Below, in pieces: positions 31,746 through 42,797 of a stretch of DNA of 64,000 nt. Positions within the stretch are counted from its first letter, which is position 1. The number at the start of each line of letters is the position of its first letter. A model generated the notes under the pieces. The model was not told the origin of the DNA. It saw only the letters and a list, made by a program, of their open reading frames with translations, and ran no database searches. The translations under genes and the position numbers were made by a program. The stretch is from Silene latifolia (taxonomy: Eukaryota > Streptophyta > Magnoliopsida > Caryophyllales > Caryophyllaceae), in contig NC_133530.1 in the NCBI RefSeq assembly GCF_048544455.1, forward strand, positions 18,653,748 to 18,717,747, in the 5' to 3' direction.

Positions 31746-31788
31746 TAACAATAATAGTAATAATAATAATAAGTAAGTAATAATAACA

Positions 31789-31825
<37 letters not shown>

Positions 31826-32407
31826 TTATTATTAATATTAATATTATTTCAGTTGAATTCAGCTCCAATCAGCTTAGTTCAGTTCAGCTCGGCTCATTGA
31901 TTGATTCGATTCGGCTCGGCTCCATTCGATTCGATTCGTTCATTCAGATTCAGCTTAGCTACATTGATTCGATTGACTCCATTCATTTAGCTTTAGTTTA
32001 GTTCAATTCAGCTCTAAAAAGCCAGAAAGAACATGGCCTTAGTATCAAGTCGAGTCAAGTCAATTTCAGTTCATCAAAATTACAAAGACTGGTTTAGAAT
32101 GAATTAACAAACGTATCTCTACCGTTCTTCGTGCAAAACGAGAGTCAGTAATTAAAGTAGGACCGATGTGTTATAGGGAAGTTCAATGGTCTTACACTCC
32201 TACTCAATAATTAGTAAACAGTTTGGACACAATTAAGGCATGCCAAGGGCCGCTGTTAGTAAATGAGTGCTCTGTTGAAATAATTACAGCAGTGAAAAAT
32301 ATTTACTTATAACAATTGCATTCATTTTACATCCTCATCGTCTACAACTCGTTAATCACTTGAAAATTAAAAGATAAATAATATAGCAAGAATTTGCATT
32401 GTTCATC
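31363..32407. other. Spacer with AAT/ATT microsatellites, then B3 copy 3 upstream region
   Basis: 31590-31850 is a long trinucleotide region: ATT runs, then AAT runs (31665-31790), then ATT again, an inverted arrangement that could fold. 31855-32020 has the TTCAGTTCAGCTCGGCTC/GATTCGATTC words also found near 19440-19600. The last ~110 bases (CATTTTACATCCTCATCGTC, AGCAAGAATTTGCA) are the block conserved before exon 1 of the B3 copies. No other gene is seen. Confidence 0.6.
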
Positions 32408-33916
32408 ATGGCTATTGATGATCATTCTTGTAACTTTCCAAGCTTCTTCAAGATCATTCTCGAGCCTCGAGGCGATCTTTATAAACTGGTACTACACTAA
32501 ACTAAAGTCTTACTCTCTCTCCTTTCAAGTCATTTTCATACGTTTGTTCAATATATGTAAAGTATATTTTAATTAAACGTATGAAATCATTTCCTTTGTT
32601 TAGCCAAAGTTGTATACTTTTGTCTATAAAAAACAACATTTTGGTCTCAATAGTTTATTTATCTTTGATTAAAGTAATTTTCACAAATAATACATATGTT
32701 TGGGAACCTTAAATTGAAATTCAATTCCGTAATTGAGATATTTCAAGTGTGTGGGAACCCCTAGAATTTGGAATTGAATTTGACTTAATTCCTTATCAAT
32801 TCCTAGCTAGTTAAAATTTGGGGATCTCAAATACCTACCATATGGTCGTCATTTCAATTCCCTCACTTCTTACACTTTATTTTGTGACGCAAATTTCATC
32901 AAAATATTTGTACTTATGATATTTTTCCGATCGCAAATATTTTCCGAGACAATATTTAATTTTTTCAAATAAAACATCCAGTGACCTCACCCATATCCGT
33001 CTCGCCCAAGTCAATTCCAGTTACACGGGTTTCCCAAACGCAATTTTGGAATTGGATTTGGAATTAAATTCAAACATTTGAAATTCTACAATTGAAATTA
33101 TGAAAATGAAATTAATTCCGTATTTCCACCCTACCTCCGCGGAAAATAATACAGAGTAATTGTATGAGTAATTGTATGATTGTATCAGGGAATTCCGAAG
33201 AAGTTTATGACGGATCATGGGAGCGATTTTATGGATGCTGTAAGTCTCAAAATTCCGACTGGTAAGACGTGGAAAGTCGAATTACTGAAAGAAAATGGCA
33301 GAGCATGGTTTAAAGATGGCTGCCATGAATTTGTAACCTATTATTCAATATGTCACGGCCATTTCTTGATGTTCACTTATAGAGAAATGTCTCAGTTCAA
33401 TGTGTTTATTTTCGACATGACCACCTGCGAGATTGAATACCCTCTTGATGTTGAAGAAACCGATGTCTCGAAGACCGTGACTGAAACTCACACCAAGACT
33501 AACTCTTGTTCTCCTAGCCCTTCACAAAAAGGTTCTCTGTTTTCTTACTTAATGTTCTCGGACATCAACTGATCTTTTGTGAGGCGGTTTTACACTAATA
33601 ATGTAAAACGGCTATACAACAATAAGTATACTGTTATAAAAACTTTATAAGTGATACATGGCCTATTCGATGTCTAGGCAATAAGCCAAAGTATATGATG
33701 TTTTGTGGAGGCTGGAAGAAATTTGCATTGGACAACAAATTACAAGTTGATGATATATGTGTTTTCGAGTTGATCAATGTTGCCAAACGTCTGTTCCAAG
33801 TTGAAATAATCCGATGCTCATCTACAGTATCGGATGTTGAAGTTGTTGCTGGTCCGAGTAGTCCCATGAGATCTCCGGATGAGGAGATTATTGAAGTAAT
33901 ATTAATCGATGATTAA
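32408..33916 (+). pseudogene. REM/VRN1-like B3 gene, copy 3, internally deleted
   Basis: Exon 1 (32408-32488, MAIDDHSCNFPSFFKIILEP) and exon 2 (33189-33531, first B3 domain, WFKDGCHEFVTYYS) are intact with good splice sites. After exon 2 the intron runs directly into the middle of exon 4 (from about 33651, GTGATACATGGCC): exon 3 and the first ~75 bases of exon 4 are gone. The remnant keeps GGWKKFALDNK, DDICVFELI and the acidic end IIEVILIDD with TAA at 33916. A full two-domain protein cannot be made. A one-domain protein is possible by reading past exon 2 (GSLFSYLMFSDIN then stop at 33572). Within the B3 region a tryptophan of the usual DGWHEF motif is cysteine. Confidence 0.85.
32695..33130. 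mobile_element. Possible MITE in intron 1 of B3 copy 3
   Basis: An AATTCC-rich stretch starting GTTTGGGAACC and containing, toward the right, the inverted TTTCCCAAAC (about 33029) and GGAATTGGATTTGGAATT. The inverted similarity is loose and no clean target duplication was found. The stretch is absent from intron 1 of copies 2, 4 and 5. Confidence 0.35.
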
Positions 33917-34613
33917 CATTTGAAAATGTAACGTTTTTTTTTTGGAACAATGGTATAAGGCCATGAAAGAAAGCTCCTAGGAACTTATTTGTTTTGGTTA
34001 CATGTAGCCTTTAGCATTATGGTCATCCTGGTCACGAGTCGGGTCAAAATTAGACAAAGTGGCTACGCTATCTCAATGGTTAACCAACAAATCGTTGCGG
34101 CCTTGCCTTGTTACTCTACTCATTTTTTTGTCATTGAAAGGGCACTCAACTTTCGGTCGGTTACAGTTTATTGCGAGTTCAATTCTATTTGGGTTATTAT
34201 TAATTGGAAAATGAGTTAACGCCATTCAGTGACGCCCAATTTCAGCGCCATCCTTTCACATGCAATAAATGGGGATCCACAAAATAATGGATATATCCTA
34301 TAAAATAAGTAGGGACCCCAATAATAAGGAATGCATGTGAGAGAGTGGCGCAGAAATTGGGCGATACCCGGTTACGCCGTATCATTATCCTTATTAATTT
34401 ATAGGTGCATATATATTTTAATTCCAAGATTAAAATATAAAAAAATGTTAATTTGTCCTTATTTAAATTATTATTAAGTTAATTTATTCTCGTGTCCGTG
34501 TCCGTGTCCATGCATAGACATATATTGGCTTGCGAGTTGACCTGGTAAAAGAGGAGACTATATGAGGCGATACGATTCTTGTTTCAGATGGACCATTTAC
34601 ATTATTCCAAAAA
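33917..34613. other. 3' flank of B3 copy 3 and dispersed repeat
   Basis: No gene. It begins with the shared 3' flank (GCCATGAAAGAAAGCTCCTAG at 33959) and the CATCCTGGTCACGAGTCGGGTCA block shared with copy 2. Copy 2 of the dispersed AT-rich repeat lies at about 34395-34482. ATAAG at 34614-34618 is the target duplication of gypsy B. Confidence 0.5.
34395..34482. repeat. Dispersed AT-rich repeat, copy 2 of 3
   Basis: TTTTAATTCCAAGATTAAAA, then ATGTTAATTTGTCCTTATTT and TTATTATTAAGTTAATTTATT, closely matching 18630-18712 and 62855-62927. Confidence 0.6.
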
Positions 34614-34618
34614 ATAAG

Positions 34619-35229
34619 TGATGGGGCATATTCTGCACCGCTGACCAAGTCAACACACTGAGCAAGGTCAAAGATGTCCACAACAAGTCAACGACTTATA
34701 CAGCCTAGCCGATGCAGCCCATCGGCCTGCTAGCCAGGGTCTCGGCGGGACAACCTGCCAGCCGGGACACATACCCGCGTACTCATATCCAAGACCCCTC
34801 GGCGGTGAGTCGTCATGGTCCGCCGGCCTGCCATAGGTCCCTCGGCCGAGGGGTAGATCAGTCTTTCCACCTGCTAGCCACTTGGCCACTTGGCCACTAC
34901 GTGACAAAAGGTGAAAGCCTATAAATACTCCTCAACCTTCATTGAGGAAAGGATCCCACAACTAAAACCTGAATACACTATTCATCTGGTAATATCTCCC
35001 TTATCTCTCTACAATACGTATCTAGCCAAGTAACACAGCTTAATCCTTTAAGTTTACTGACTTGAGCGTCGGAGTGAGTACGCTTGGCACACAGCCAAGC
35101 CCTCAGTTCGTTCATTGTTGCAGGAGAGGCCGAGGGGGACGATAGAAGCAAGAAGGGTTCAACTCAAGACATTATTCTACAAGCCACGGGTGGTAACTAA
35201 TAACTGCTCTGGAAATTACACCCGGAACA
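34619..35229 (+). repeat. 5' LTR of gypsy B
   Basis: 611 bp with TATA box CCTATAAATACTCC near 34918-34930 and the shared ACTTGAGCGTCGGAGTGAGT block. From about 34751 on it is nearly identical to the 3' LTR. Confidence 0.95.
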
Positions 35230-35345
35230 ATTGGCGCCGTCTGTGGGAAAAGACACTAGAAGCTAGTCACATTCATTCCCAAACAAAAAAAAAAAAAAAA
35301 AAAAAAAAAACAAATCAACAAAAACCCACCCAAAAAGCTAAGAAA

Positions 35346-36773
35346 ATGTCGAAACAACAAGAGGTATTCGTGACGGACGAAACCGAATTTTACCACGATG
35401 ATGCCGTCCACAAATCTGGAGTCGTGCAACCCTCCACCGGCGGAGTAATTCAACCAGAATTCGGGATGCCAATAATACCCGACACACCGGTGCCAGCCAA
35501 CCAGGTCACCATCATGGGACAGGTGGTTGACGTAGCAAAGCTGAAGATGCTCCTGGACCTAATCAGTAATACGCCCGCTCACACTGTCACGCCGACAAGA
35601 GCGGCGGAAACTGTCCAGGAGGCTAGGGCCCAAAATGTGACTCCGAGAAATTTGAACGGGGCACTAGGAGAAGCCGACCCAGCCAAGACGCCGGGGGAGC
35701 CCAAAGTGGGCGCGGTAGACCTAAGTCCTTCCCGCACTCGGGGGAGGACAGCGTCCCCGCCACACGAACGAGGCTTACCCCAAAGGGGCCGGAGGAGTCC
35801 GCTCGGCGAGTTGGAGAAGAAGTCCGAGTCGAAGAAGGAGCCCCTCCCGCTACGGGGGAGGAGCCAGGTTAGGGATGCAAGGAGCCGATCGCCGCGTGTC
35901 GTTCGACACGTGGTTAGGCAACCCCTCAACGCCTACGTCCGGAAGTCCGGTGCCGCATAAGCTCAAGTTGCCACCTCGTCATACAAGGGAGATAGTGATC
36001 CACCGACCACGCCGAGGCTTTCGAGTCTTACATGTCGGTATGGGAGCAGCCCGATAAGTGCAGTGCCGAATTTTCCCAACAACTTTGCATGGGATGGCTC
36101 GAGTAGCCGGTACAAAGGGCTTCCCGACGGCTCGGTGTACTATTACGCCGATCTAAAGGATGCCTTCCTAGCCCAGTACTCTTGTAACAAGAGAAGAGCC
36201 GTAGAGACATCTGACCTCCTGACTATCAGACAGGAGGAGGGCGAGTCTCTCCGGAGCTATGTGAAGAGGTTTGATGGAAAGGTCCAGCAGATTCGAGAAA
36301 TTAACCCCGAGCTGGCGGCCTTCGCGCTGATGAAGGGCCTCCCAAGGGGAGCCTTAAAAAAAGAGCTCATCAAGAGCGGAGGCCTGGGCTTGGACGCCGC
36401 CAGGAAGTTGGCCGACCAAGCCATCAAGGTAGAAGACTATCACAAGACGGGTAGATCCCAGAAGCCGAACACTCGTAAAAGAAGAGTCACAGCGGGGACA
36501 ATCGGGACGAAGGACGCGCGACAACAAAGCGATTCGCGGTCCGAGGGACGACGCCGTGAGAGTAATAGATCGCGGTCGGACAGATCCGACCGGAAGCAAG
36601 ACTCGGCGGGCGCCGGGTGGAATTCAGGAACGTATCACCAGAGGCGGTACAGTGAAAAAACACCTCTCGTCGTATCAGCCACCTCTCGTCGTATCAGCCG
36701 CCGAGGTCTTCGCCCTGAGCAAAAACGAGGGCCAGAAGTGGGAGAGACCCCCCAAGCCAAAAAGCGACGGTGA
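35346..36773 (+). CDS. Gypsy B gag (retroelement fossil)
   Basis: Starts MSKQQEVFVTDETEF as in element A. It keeps the Arg/Ser-rich middle and the gag core (YKGLPDGSVYYYADLKDAFL, RSYVKRFDGKVQQI, AFALMKGLPRGALKKELI), ending in a charged C-terminal part. It is not in one frame (about one or two breaks). Confidence 0.8.
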
Positions 36774-37839
36774 CACGAGCCGATCTTTGAGTACCACGCC
36801 ACACCGGCCACCGACCAACGACGCCGCCATCCGAAGAATGCCATAGAGGAAGCGATCCGGAAGGAGGCCTCGGCAAGTACGTTGCAAAAGGCCAAAAGAC
36901 CGACGCTGGCAATTCGGATAAGAAGTCCGTCTTCGAGCGGATAGGAGTGATTCATGTTGTCATCGAGGGCAACGAGAACGGAGGATCCGCTCATGGGCAC
37001 AAACGACACCTAAACGAGCTATATCAGGCCATCAACTTTGTGCCCCACTCAGGGATCCCCTCCGCAAACATCCCCGATATGACCATTGGAGGAAAGGACT
37101 ACGAAGGGGTCATCGCCCCTCACAGCGACCCGCTTGTAGTCAATTTGGACATATCCAACCACCTGGTCAAGAGGTGCCGATCGACACAAAGCGCATACAC
37201 GAACATCATGTTTAGAGAGTGCTTTCTCGGCCTCGGCCTGAAGATCAAGGACTTGAGCCCCGCACCAACCCCTATACGACTTCTCCGGGGCCGGCCTAGT
37301 GCCGCTAGGATCAATCAGACTCCGGTGACGTTCGGCGAAAGAACGCGGCTAAAAACGTCCTAGCTGAGTTCGTGGTCATTGACGGCTCGTCCGCCTACAA
37401 CGTTCTCATAGGCCGAGTCACCCTGAGCGAGGCCGACGCAGTGATGTCCATCCGGGCCCTAACACTGCTGTACGTCTCGGACCGGGGGGAAGCGCATAAG
37501 CTCGTCTCCAAAGACGAGAAGGATGAGGTGATCAACATCCAGATAGCTGCCCGAGGATGCAACATGCAATCCCTCAAAGAGGCGAGGAAGTCCGAAAAAG
37601 GAAAAAGCCCGTCCTTACAAAGCAGAAGGCGACCTCATGGACGCAACTAGTGGCCGGCGGGGGGGTACTGTGATGAGCCATTAGGGCATTGGCAATCTCG
37701 TAGAAATTTATGTAGCTGCGGAGGTGCCCAAAATAGCTGTGGACACCCCAACGCATGTTTTTACCTAATGAAAAACCATCCAAGCCTTCCATCAAAGCAA
37801 AATTTTCACATCAGTTATCTATCAAGAAACCGACGCCGG

Positions 37840-38720
37840 CTCACACTGTCATACCGACAAGAGCGGCAGTCGTTGCGAAGAAATAATCTGTGTTAGCAGA
37901 TCACCCCAAGTAGTAGACGCCACGGCGATCACCCCAAGAGGTAGACTCCGTCGCAAAGTCACTCCAAGTGGTAGACGCCACGTAACACGCTATCAAGATA
38001 CCGACGCCGGCTCACTTTGTCATACCGACAAGAGCGGCGATCGTTGCGAAAAAATACAGCGCCGTCGCAGTCACCCCAAGTAGTAGACGCCACAGCGATC
38101 ACCCCAAGAGGTAGACTCCGTCGTGATCACTCCAAGTGGTAGACGCCACGTAACACGCTATCAATATACCGACGCCGGCTCACACTGTCATACCGACAAG
38201 AGCGGCGATGCGTTGAAAACTGCGCCGTCGCGATCACCCCAAGTAGTAGACGCCACGGCCCCCAAGAGGTAGACTCGTCATGATCCTCCAAGTGGTAGAC
38301 GCCACGTAACACGCTATCAAGATACCGACGGCTCACTTTGTCATACCGACACGAGCGGCGGATCGTTGCAAGAAAATACAGCGCCGTCGCAGTCACCCCA
38401 AGTAGTAGACGCCACGGCAGTCACCCCAAGAGGTAGACTCCGTCGCAGTCACTCCAAGTGGTAGACGCCACGTAACACGCTATCAAGATACCGACGCCGG
38501 CTCACACTGTCATACCGACAAGAGCGGCAGTCGTTGCGAAGAAATACAGCGCCGTCGCAGTCACCCCAAGTAGTAGACGCCACGGCAGTCACCCGAAGAG
38601 GTAGACTCCGTCGCTGTCACTCCAAGTGGTAGACGCCACGTAACACGCTATCAAGAAACAGACGCCGGCTCACACTGTCATACCGACAAGAGCGGCAGTC
38701 TCCGTCAAGAAACCAACGCC
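37840..38720 (+). repeat. Tandem array of ~160-185-bp units in gypsy B
   Basis: About five units, each with CACCCCAAGTAGTAGACGCC, then CAAGAGGTAGACTCCGTCG, CTCCAAGTGGTAGACGCCAC, AACACGCTATCAAGATACCG and ACTGTCATACCGACAAGAGC. Within each unit the CCAAGNNGTAGAC motif is itself repeated three times. Element A has only traces of this sequence (near 26990-27030, GGTAGACGTCACGG and CAGTCACCCCAAG). A tandem repeat in this region is described for Retand elements of Silene. Confidence 0.9.
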
Positions 38721-39149
38721 GGCTCCCACGGTCAATCCGACAAGAGCCATCACACATTACACTCGCAACAGCATTCGAAGTGTCTTGGAAGCGTTGAAAC
38801 ACAGTTGAGATACGCACTCTAAAACGACCCCGGCCAAGCCGAGGCGAAAGCAAAAGGGGCGCTCAATTAGAAATACAGGAAGATAACTCTGACAAAGATG
38901 AGATAAAGACCTCGGCCAGGCCGACGGCGAAAGAAACGAACTATTATTAGAAGATAAGTTACAAGATTACAAGTGAAAAGAATACAGACGACGGCCGTCC
39001 CCCCAGGGATAAGCCGAAACACAACCTACCAAAGTTGTACAAAAAGCAAAAGCTACAATTATGTTCATATACCAAGAGATAGCGGGGAAGAAGGGCTGAG
39101 TAATTGGCCCTCGAACAGCTGAAGCAGATCTGCTGTAAACTTGTTCTCA

Positions 39150-40823
39150 TCAAGCAGCACATGGTAGTGAGGAGCTGAAACAGATCTGCTGTAAACTTGC
39201 TCTCCTAAGCTTTATTCTTTTGCCATCGATATCGGTAGCCGCATCTTCCCAAGAGGGCAACCCAAGGACTTTTCTAGCGGCCTCGGCCTTGGCCTCGGCA
39301 TCCTCAGCTGCCCTCATCCTTTCAGCTTCTTCCTTGGCCACCCTAGCCTTCTCAGCAAGAGCTGCTTTCTTCGCGGCAGCCTCCCTCTCCATCTTCGCCT
39401 TCGCCGCCTCCTGGGCCTTCTCCACCGCGGCTTTCTCCTTAGCCTCGAGCTTGTCATCAAGCAGCACGTCGAACCTGCCCCACGGGAAGGAACCATCAAG
39501 AGGGAAAAGCTCCCCAATAACTTCCCTAGCAGCGTCTTCGGCCAAGTCCCGGAACTCGGCGCACAGTTTGGGGAGCATGACGGTTTGGAGCATATTGATG
39601 TCCACCTCCTTTTGCTTAATGATGGCCTCTTTGCCCCGAATCACCTCCGCTTTGGGCCTTAAAAGACCCCTGTATTCATCCCTCTCTTTGGAGATAGAGG
39701 TCGCACGCCCGAGCAAGGCTACTTTTCTCCGGCTGACTTCGCGGCCTCGGCCGTGAGCCTCGGCCTTGGCTCTCTCAAAGAAGGACCTCCTTTCCGGCGT
39801 CCTCCCGGAGTTTTCTCTCACCAAGAGCGCCTTCTCAAAGCATCTCCCTAAGCCTCGCTCATTGAGGAGACCGGCTTCGCCGACGCGACCACCACCGCTT
39901 AGCGGCATTACGTTCGAAAAACGGCTCGAGCAATGGCCCTCTCCTGCTCCATGAGGCGAGCCCCGGTAACCACGTTCCACCTCGCCAGCTCCTTAATCAG
40001 CTTCGTGCCTTCCTCTATGAGCTGGGAGACGGAAGCCTTCTGGGGGGGAGGAACGGTGGCGGCACTTTGACCACCAGCCTGCGGCTGGGAGAAGGAAACC
40101 TTCTGGGATGAAGAATTGACGGTGCTGGAAGGAGCGGGGCAGCGGATAGTCGTCCGGCACCTTAACGTACACCCACCGACCCTGCCAGTCCTTGCAAGAA
40201 GAGAGTTTGTCAACAGAGACATAACCCTGCTCCGTTTGCACACTATACCATCCGACGCGGCCAGAGATTGATGGTTTAAGATGATGAAGTCGGCGGAATA
40301 AATTCACCGTCGGAGCCTCTCCCTTAAAGAGACAAAGCCAGACGAAACCGATTATGGTTCTCATGGCCAACGGGTGCAGTTGGGCAACGGCAACGTTCAT
40401 AGCCCTAATTATGGCCATAACATACCCGTTCAACGGAAACCGGAGCCCGTACTCCAAATGCCGCATGTACACGCCGGTGTGGCCCGGTGGAGGGCAACAG
40501 ACGGACTGACCCTCCCCAGGGATAACAATTTCATACCCCCTACCAAAGAAAAAATGGCCCTCGAAAAGTTTCTCGCCGGAACAACTGGCAAACTTATGGG
40601 ACCAAGCACGGTCAAGGCCGATCTTACAGACATAGCCGTGATCCATGACGTACTGTCTCCCCTCACTAGGACGAGATATTTCCTCCTCCTCACCGAAATC
40701 ATCACCAAAATCACCACAAGAATCTTCATCCTCCCATTCCTCCAGAATTTGAGGATCAACTTGAGAGAAGGAGACCTATGACCCTCCGACACGGGCCCAC
40801 TAGGTCCCAAGACGAGAAGACAT
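39150..40823 (-). other. Gypsy B antisense ORF block (PF04195-like)
   Basis: Homologue of the block in A, on the minus strand. The longest frames are 40646-39993 (EYGLRFPLNGYVMAIIRAMN, QLHPLAMRTIIGFVWLC, then GRVGWYSVQTEQGYVSVDKL) and 39980-39150, an Ala/Glu/Lys-rich, probably coiled-coil part (EKAQEAAKAKMEREAAAKKA). It begins near 40823 with the same ATGTCTTCT as A. A few breaks are present. Confidence 0.75.
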
Positions 40824-41011
40824 GTTCACTGACAAATTACTAGCAAGATAAAAGAAAAATTCGTTTGTTTACCTTAAAAGGAAAAAGTGCTCGCCGGATC
40901 AAAGACTCTGAAGATTGGAAGAAAAGGAAGCCCTTGAAAGTTTAAGAAAGATGAAGATTTTAGGAAAATTTGAGGAAACGAAATTAGTGACCAAAATCAC
41001 GGAAAAACTGC

Positions 41012-41094
41012 CCTATTTATAGGAAAAAAGCCCATAAAGAAGGACCAATCAGAGCACGGACCCATGAAGCGACAGCCAATCGAGCGGACACGTG
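41012..41094 (-). promoter_or_regulatory. Candidate antisense promoter in gypsy B
   Basis: TATAAATAGG on the minus strand (41012-41021), about 190 bases before the antisense start near 40823, with CCAAT at 41044 and 41076 and a CACGTG G-box at 41089-41094. TATA-to-G-box spacing is 77 bases against 76 in element A. Confidence 0.6.
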
Positions 41095-41516
41095 TCGAGC
41101 ATGCAACCAAGGAATGTCAATCGTCGCAACAGTTAAACGTCAATCAATGCAACAGTGACCAGGCGTCTTTAACACGCCCATTCACATCTCTTCGACTATT
41201 CATCTTCCTCAACAATTTCCTAGGTATCGGTCTCTCCGGCCACGACCAACCAAGCTAGGAAGCAGGCCGGGGCAATCAAAATCAACCCAAGACTCTCAAA
41301 GCATTGGTCTCCCGGCGTCATGTTCTTTTCCACATCGGATGTCCTTTACGCATCCATGTGGAGGGGGATATGGTATACGACGGCCTACCAAGAGCCACGC
41401 CGATGCGAGAAGAAGAAGCCGATCTGAGAAAAATTTTACGAAAATACTTATGCAGAATATATGCTCAGCGTACGCCGGAGCCCATACCACGGCATAGACT
41501 ACGGCTGGGGGCAAAT

Positions 41517-42129
41517 TGATGGGGCATATTCTGCACCGCCTGACCAAGTCAACACACCGAGCAAGGTCAAAGATGTCCACAACAAGTCAACGACTTATAC
41601 GACTAGCCGTCTGACCCATCGGCTGCTAGCTAGCCAGGGTCTCGGCGGGACAACCTGCCAGCCGGGACTCATACCCGCGTACTCATATCCAAGACCCCTC
41701 GGCGGTGAGTCGTCATGGTCCGCCGGCCTGCCATAGGTCCCTCGGCCGAGGGGTAGATCAGTCTTTCCACCTGCTAGCCACTTGGCCACTTGGCCACTAC
41801 GTGACAAAAGGTGAAAGCCTATAAATACTCCTCAACCTTCATTGAGGAAAGGATCCCACAACTAAAACCTGAATACACTATTCATCTGGTAATATCTCCC
41901 TTATCTCTCTACAATACGTATCTAGCCAAGTAACACAGCTTAATCCTTTAAGTTTACTGACTTGAGCGTCGGAGTGAGTACGCTTGGCACACAGCCAAGC
42001 CCTCAGTTCGTTCATTGTTGCAGGAGAGGCCGAGGGGGACGATAGAAGCAAGAAGGGTTCAACTCAAGACATTATTCTACAAGCCACGGGTGGTAACTAA
42101 TAACTGCTCTGGAAATTACACCCGGAACA
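41517..42129 (+). repeat. 3' LTR of gypsy B
   Basis: 613 bp, TGATGGGGC to CCCGGAACA, followed by ATAAG. Confidence 0.95.
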
Positions 42130-42134
42130 ATAAG

Positions 42135-42797
42135 ATTTTGTTACCATTATATGGTCAATTCACTCAAATGTAACTATGCCAACTTGTTTTCGAGAAGTGA
42201 TCACATTTGGCTATAAATTGGTCTTAAGATCTAGTGATCTTTTTGTTTCAAACCAAAAGAGCCGTATGAAGAGAGACCAACTATTGTGGTGGTGGTTAGT
42301 GGATGACAAATGGAGTATAATGGATACGTGTGTCCTTATTCATTAGTCCTTCTGAATCGTTGTTTGAACCATCTGTGCTTTTTCATTAGTTCTTATGACT
42401 CGTTGTATGAACCATTTTCCCTTGTCATTGTGACTTGCTGTGCTAATCATTTATCCTTGTTGATTAGTTATTATAACTCGTTGTGTGAACTATTTGATCT
42501 TATTTATTAATCCTTGTGACTCGTTGTGTGAACCATTTTTATGCAAACTACCCATAAAAAAAACTCTCCCAATAGAGAAAATAACATAAATAAATAAGAA
42601 CCGTTAAATTGAACAGTTAAATAAATAATCTGGACAGATAAGAATTGCATGCATTTTACATCCTCAACGTCTAGAAGCTTCAATTTTTTTACTACCGAAA
42701 AGCCTTATTAATTTACCTAATGGAGCTTCCGCTAAACACAACTTTGTTAGACACTTAACAGTAAAAAAACAACTAAGCAAGATTTACAATATCCTTC
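42135..42797. other. Spacer and upstream region of B3 copy 4
   Basis: No other gene. 42135-42330 resembles the spacer before copy 2 (GAGACCAACTATTGTGGTGG; GGATGACAAATGGAGTATAATGG against 1720-1750). 42340-42540 is an imperfect repeat of GACTCGTTG(T)GTGAACCATTT units (~60 bp). 42640-42797 is the upstream block conserved in the array (ACATCCTCAACGTCTAGAAG). Confidence 0.55.

Larger units (their letters stand above)
34619..42129 (+). mobile_element. Ty3/gypsy LTR retrotransposon B, short member of family A, 7.5 kb
   Basis: LTRs 34619-35229 and 41517-42129 with the same termini as element A; target duplication ATAAG at 34614-34618 and 42130-42134. Parts present: primer-binding site (ATTGGCGCCGTCTGTGG), gag from 35346, protease-like region (about 36900-37650), a tandem array (about 37840-38720), the antisense ORF block (39150-40823) and the polypurine tract (GGGGGCAAA). 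No reverse transcriptase, RNase H or integrase region is recognised, so it is a nonautonomous derivative that would have needed proteins from a relative such as A. The remaining coding parts carry several breaks. The last ~480 bases of the two LTRs are nearly identical, so the insertion is young. Confidence 0.95.

Noticed and set aside
39220-39756. Plus-strand Ala/Ser-rich ORF of 178 codons in gypsy B
   Set aside because: Shadow of the minus-strand Ala/Glu/Lys-rich antisense ORF; the minus-strand frame is homologous in element A, this one is not.
20729-42129. One large composite element spanning gypsy A and B
   Set aside because: Each has its own LTR pair and its own 5-bp duplication, and B3 copy 3 lies between them.
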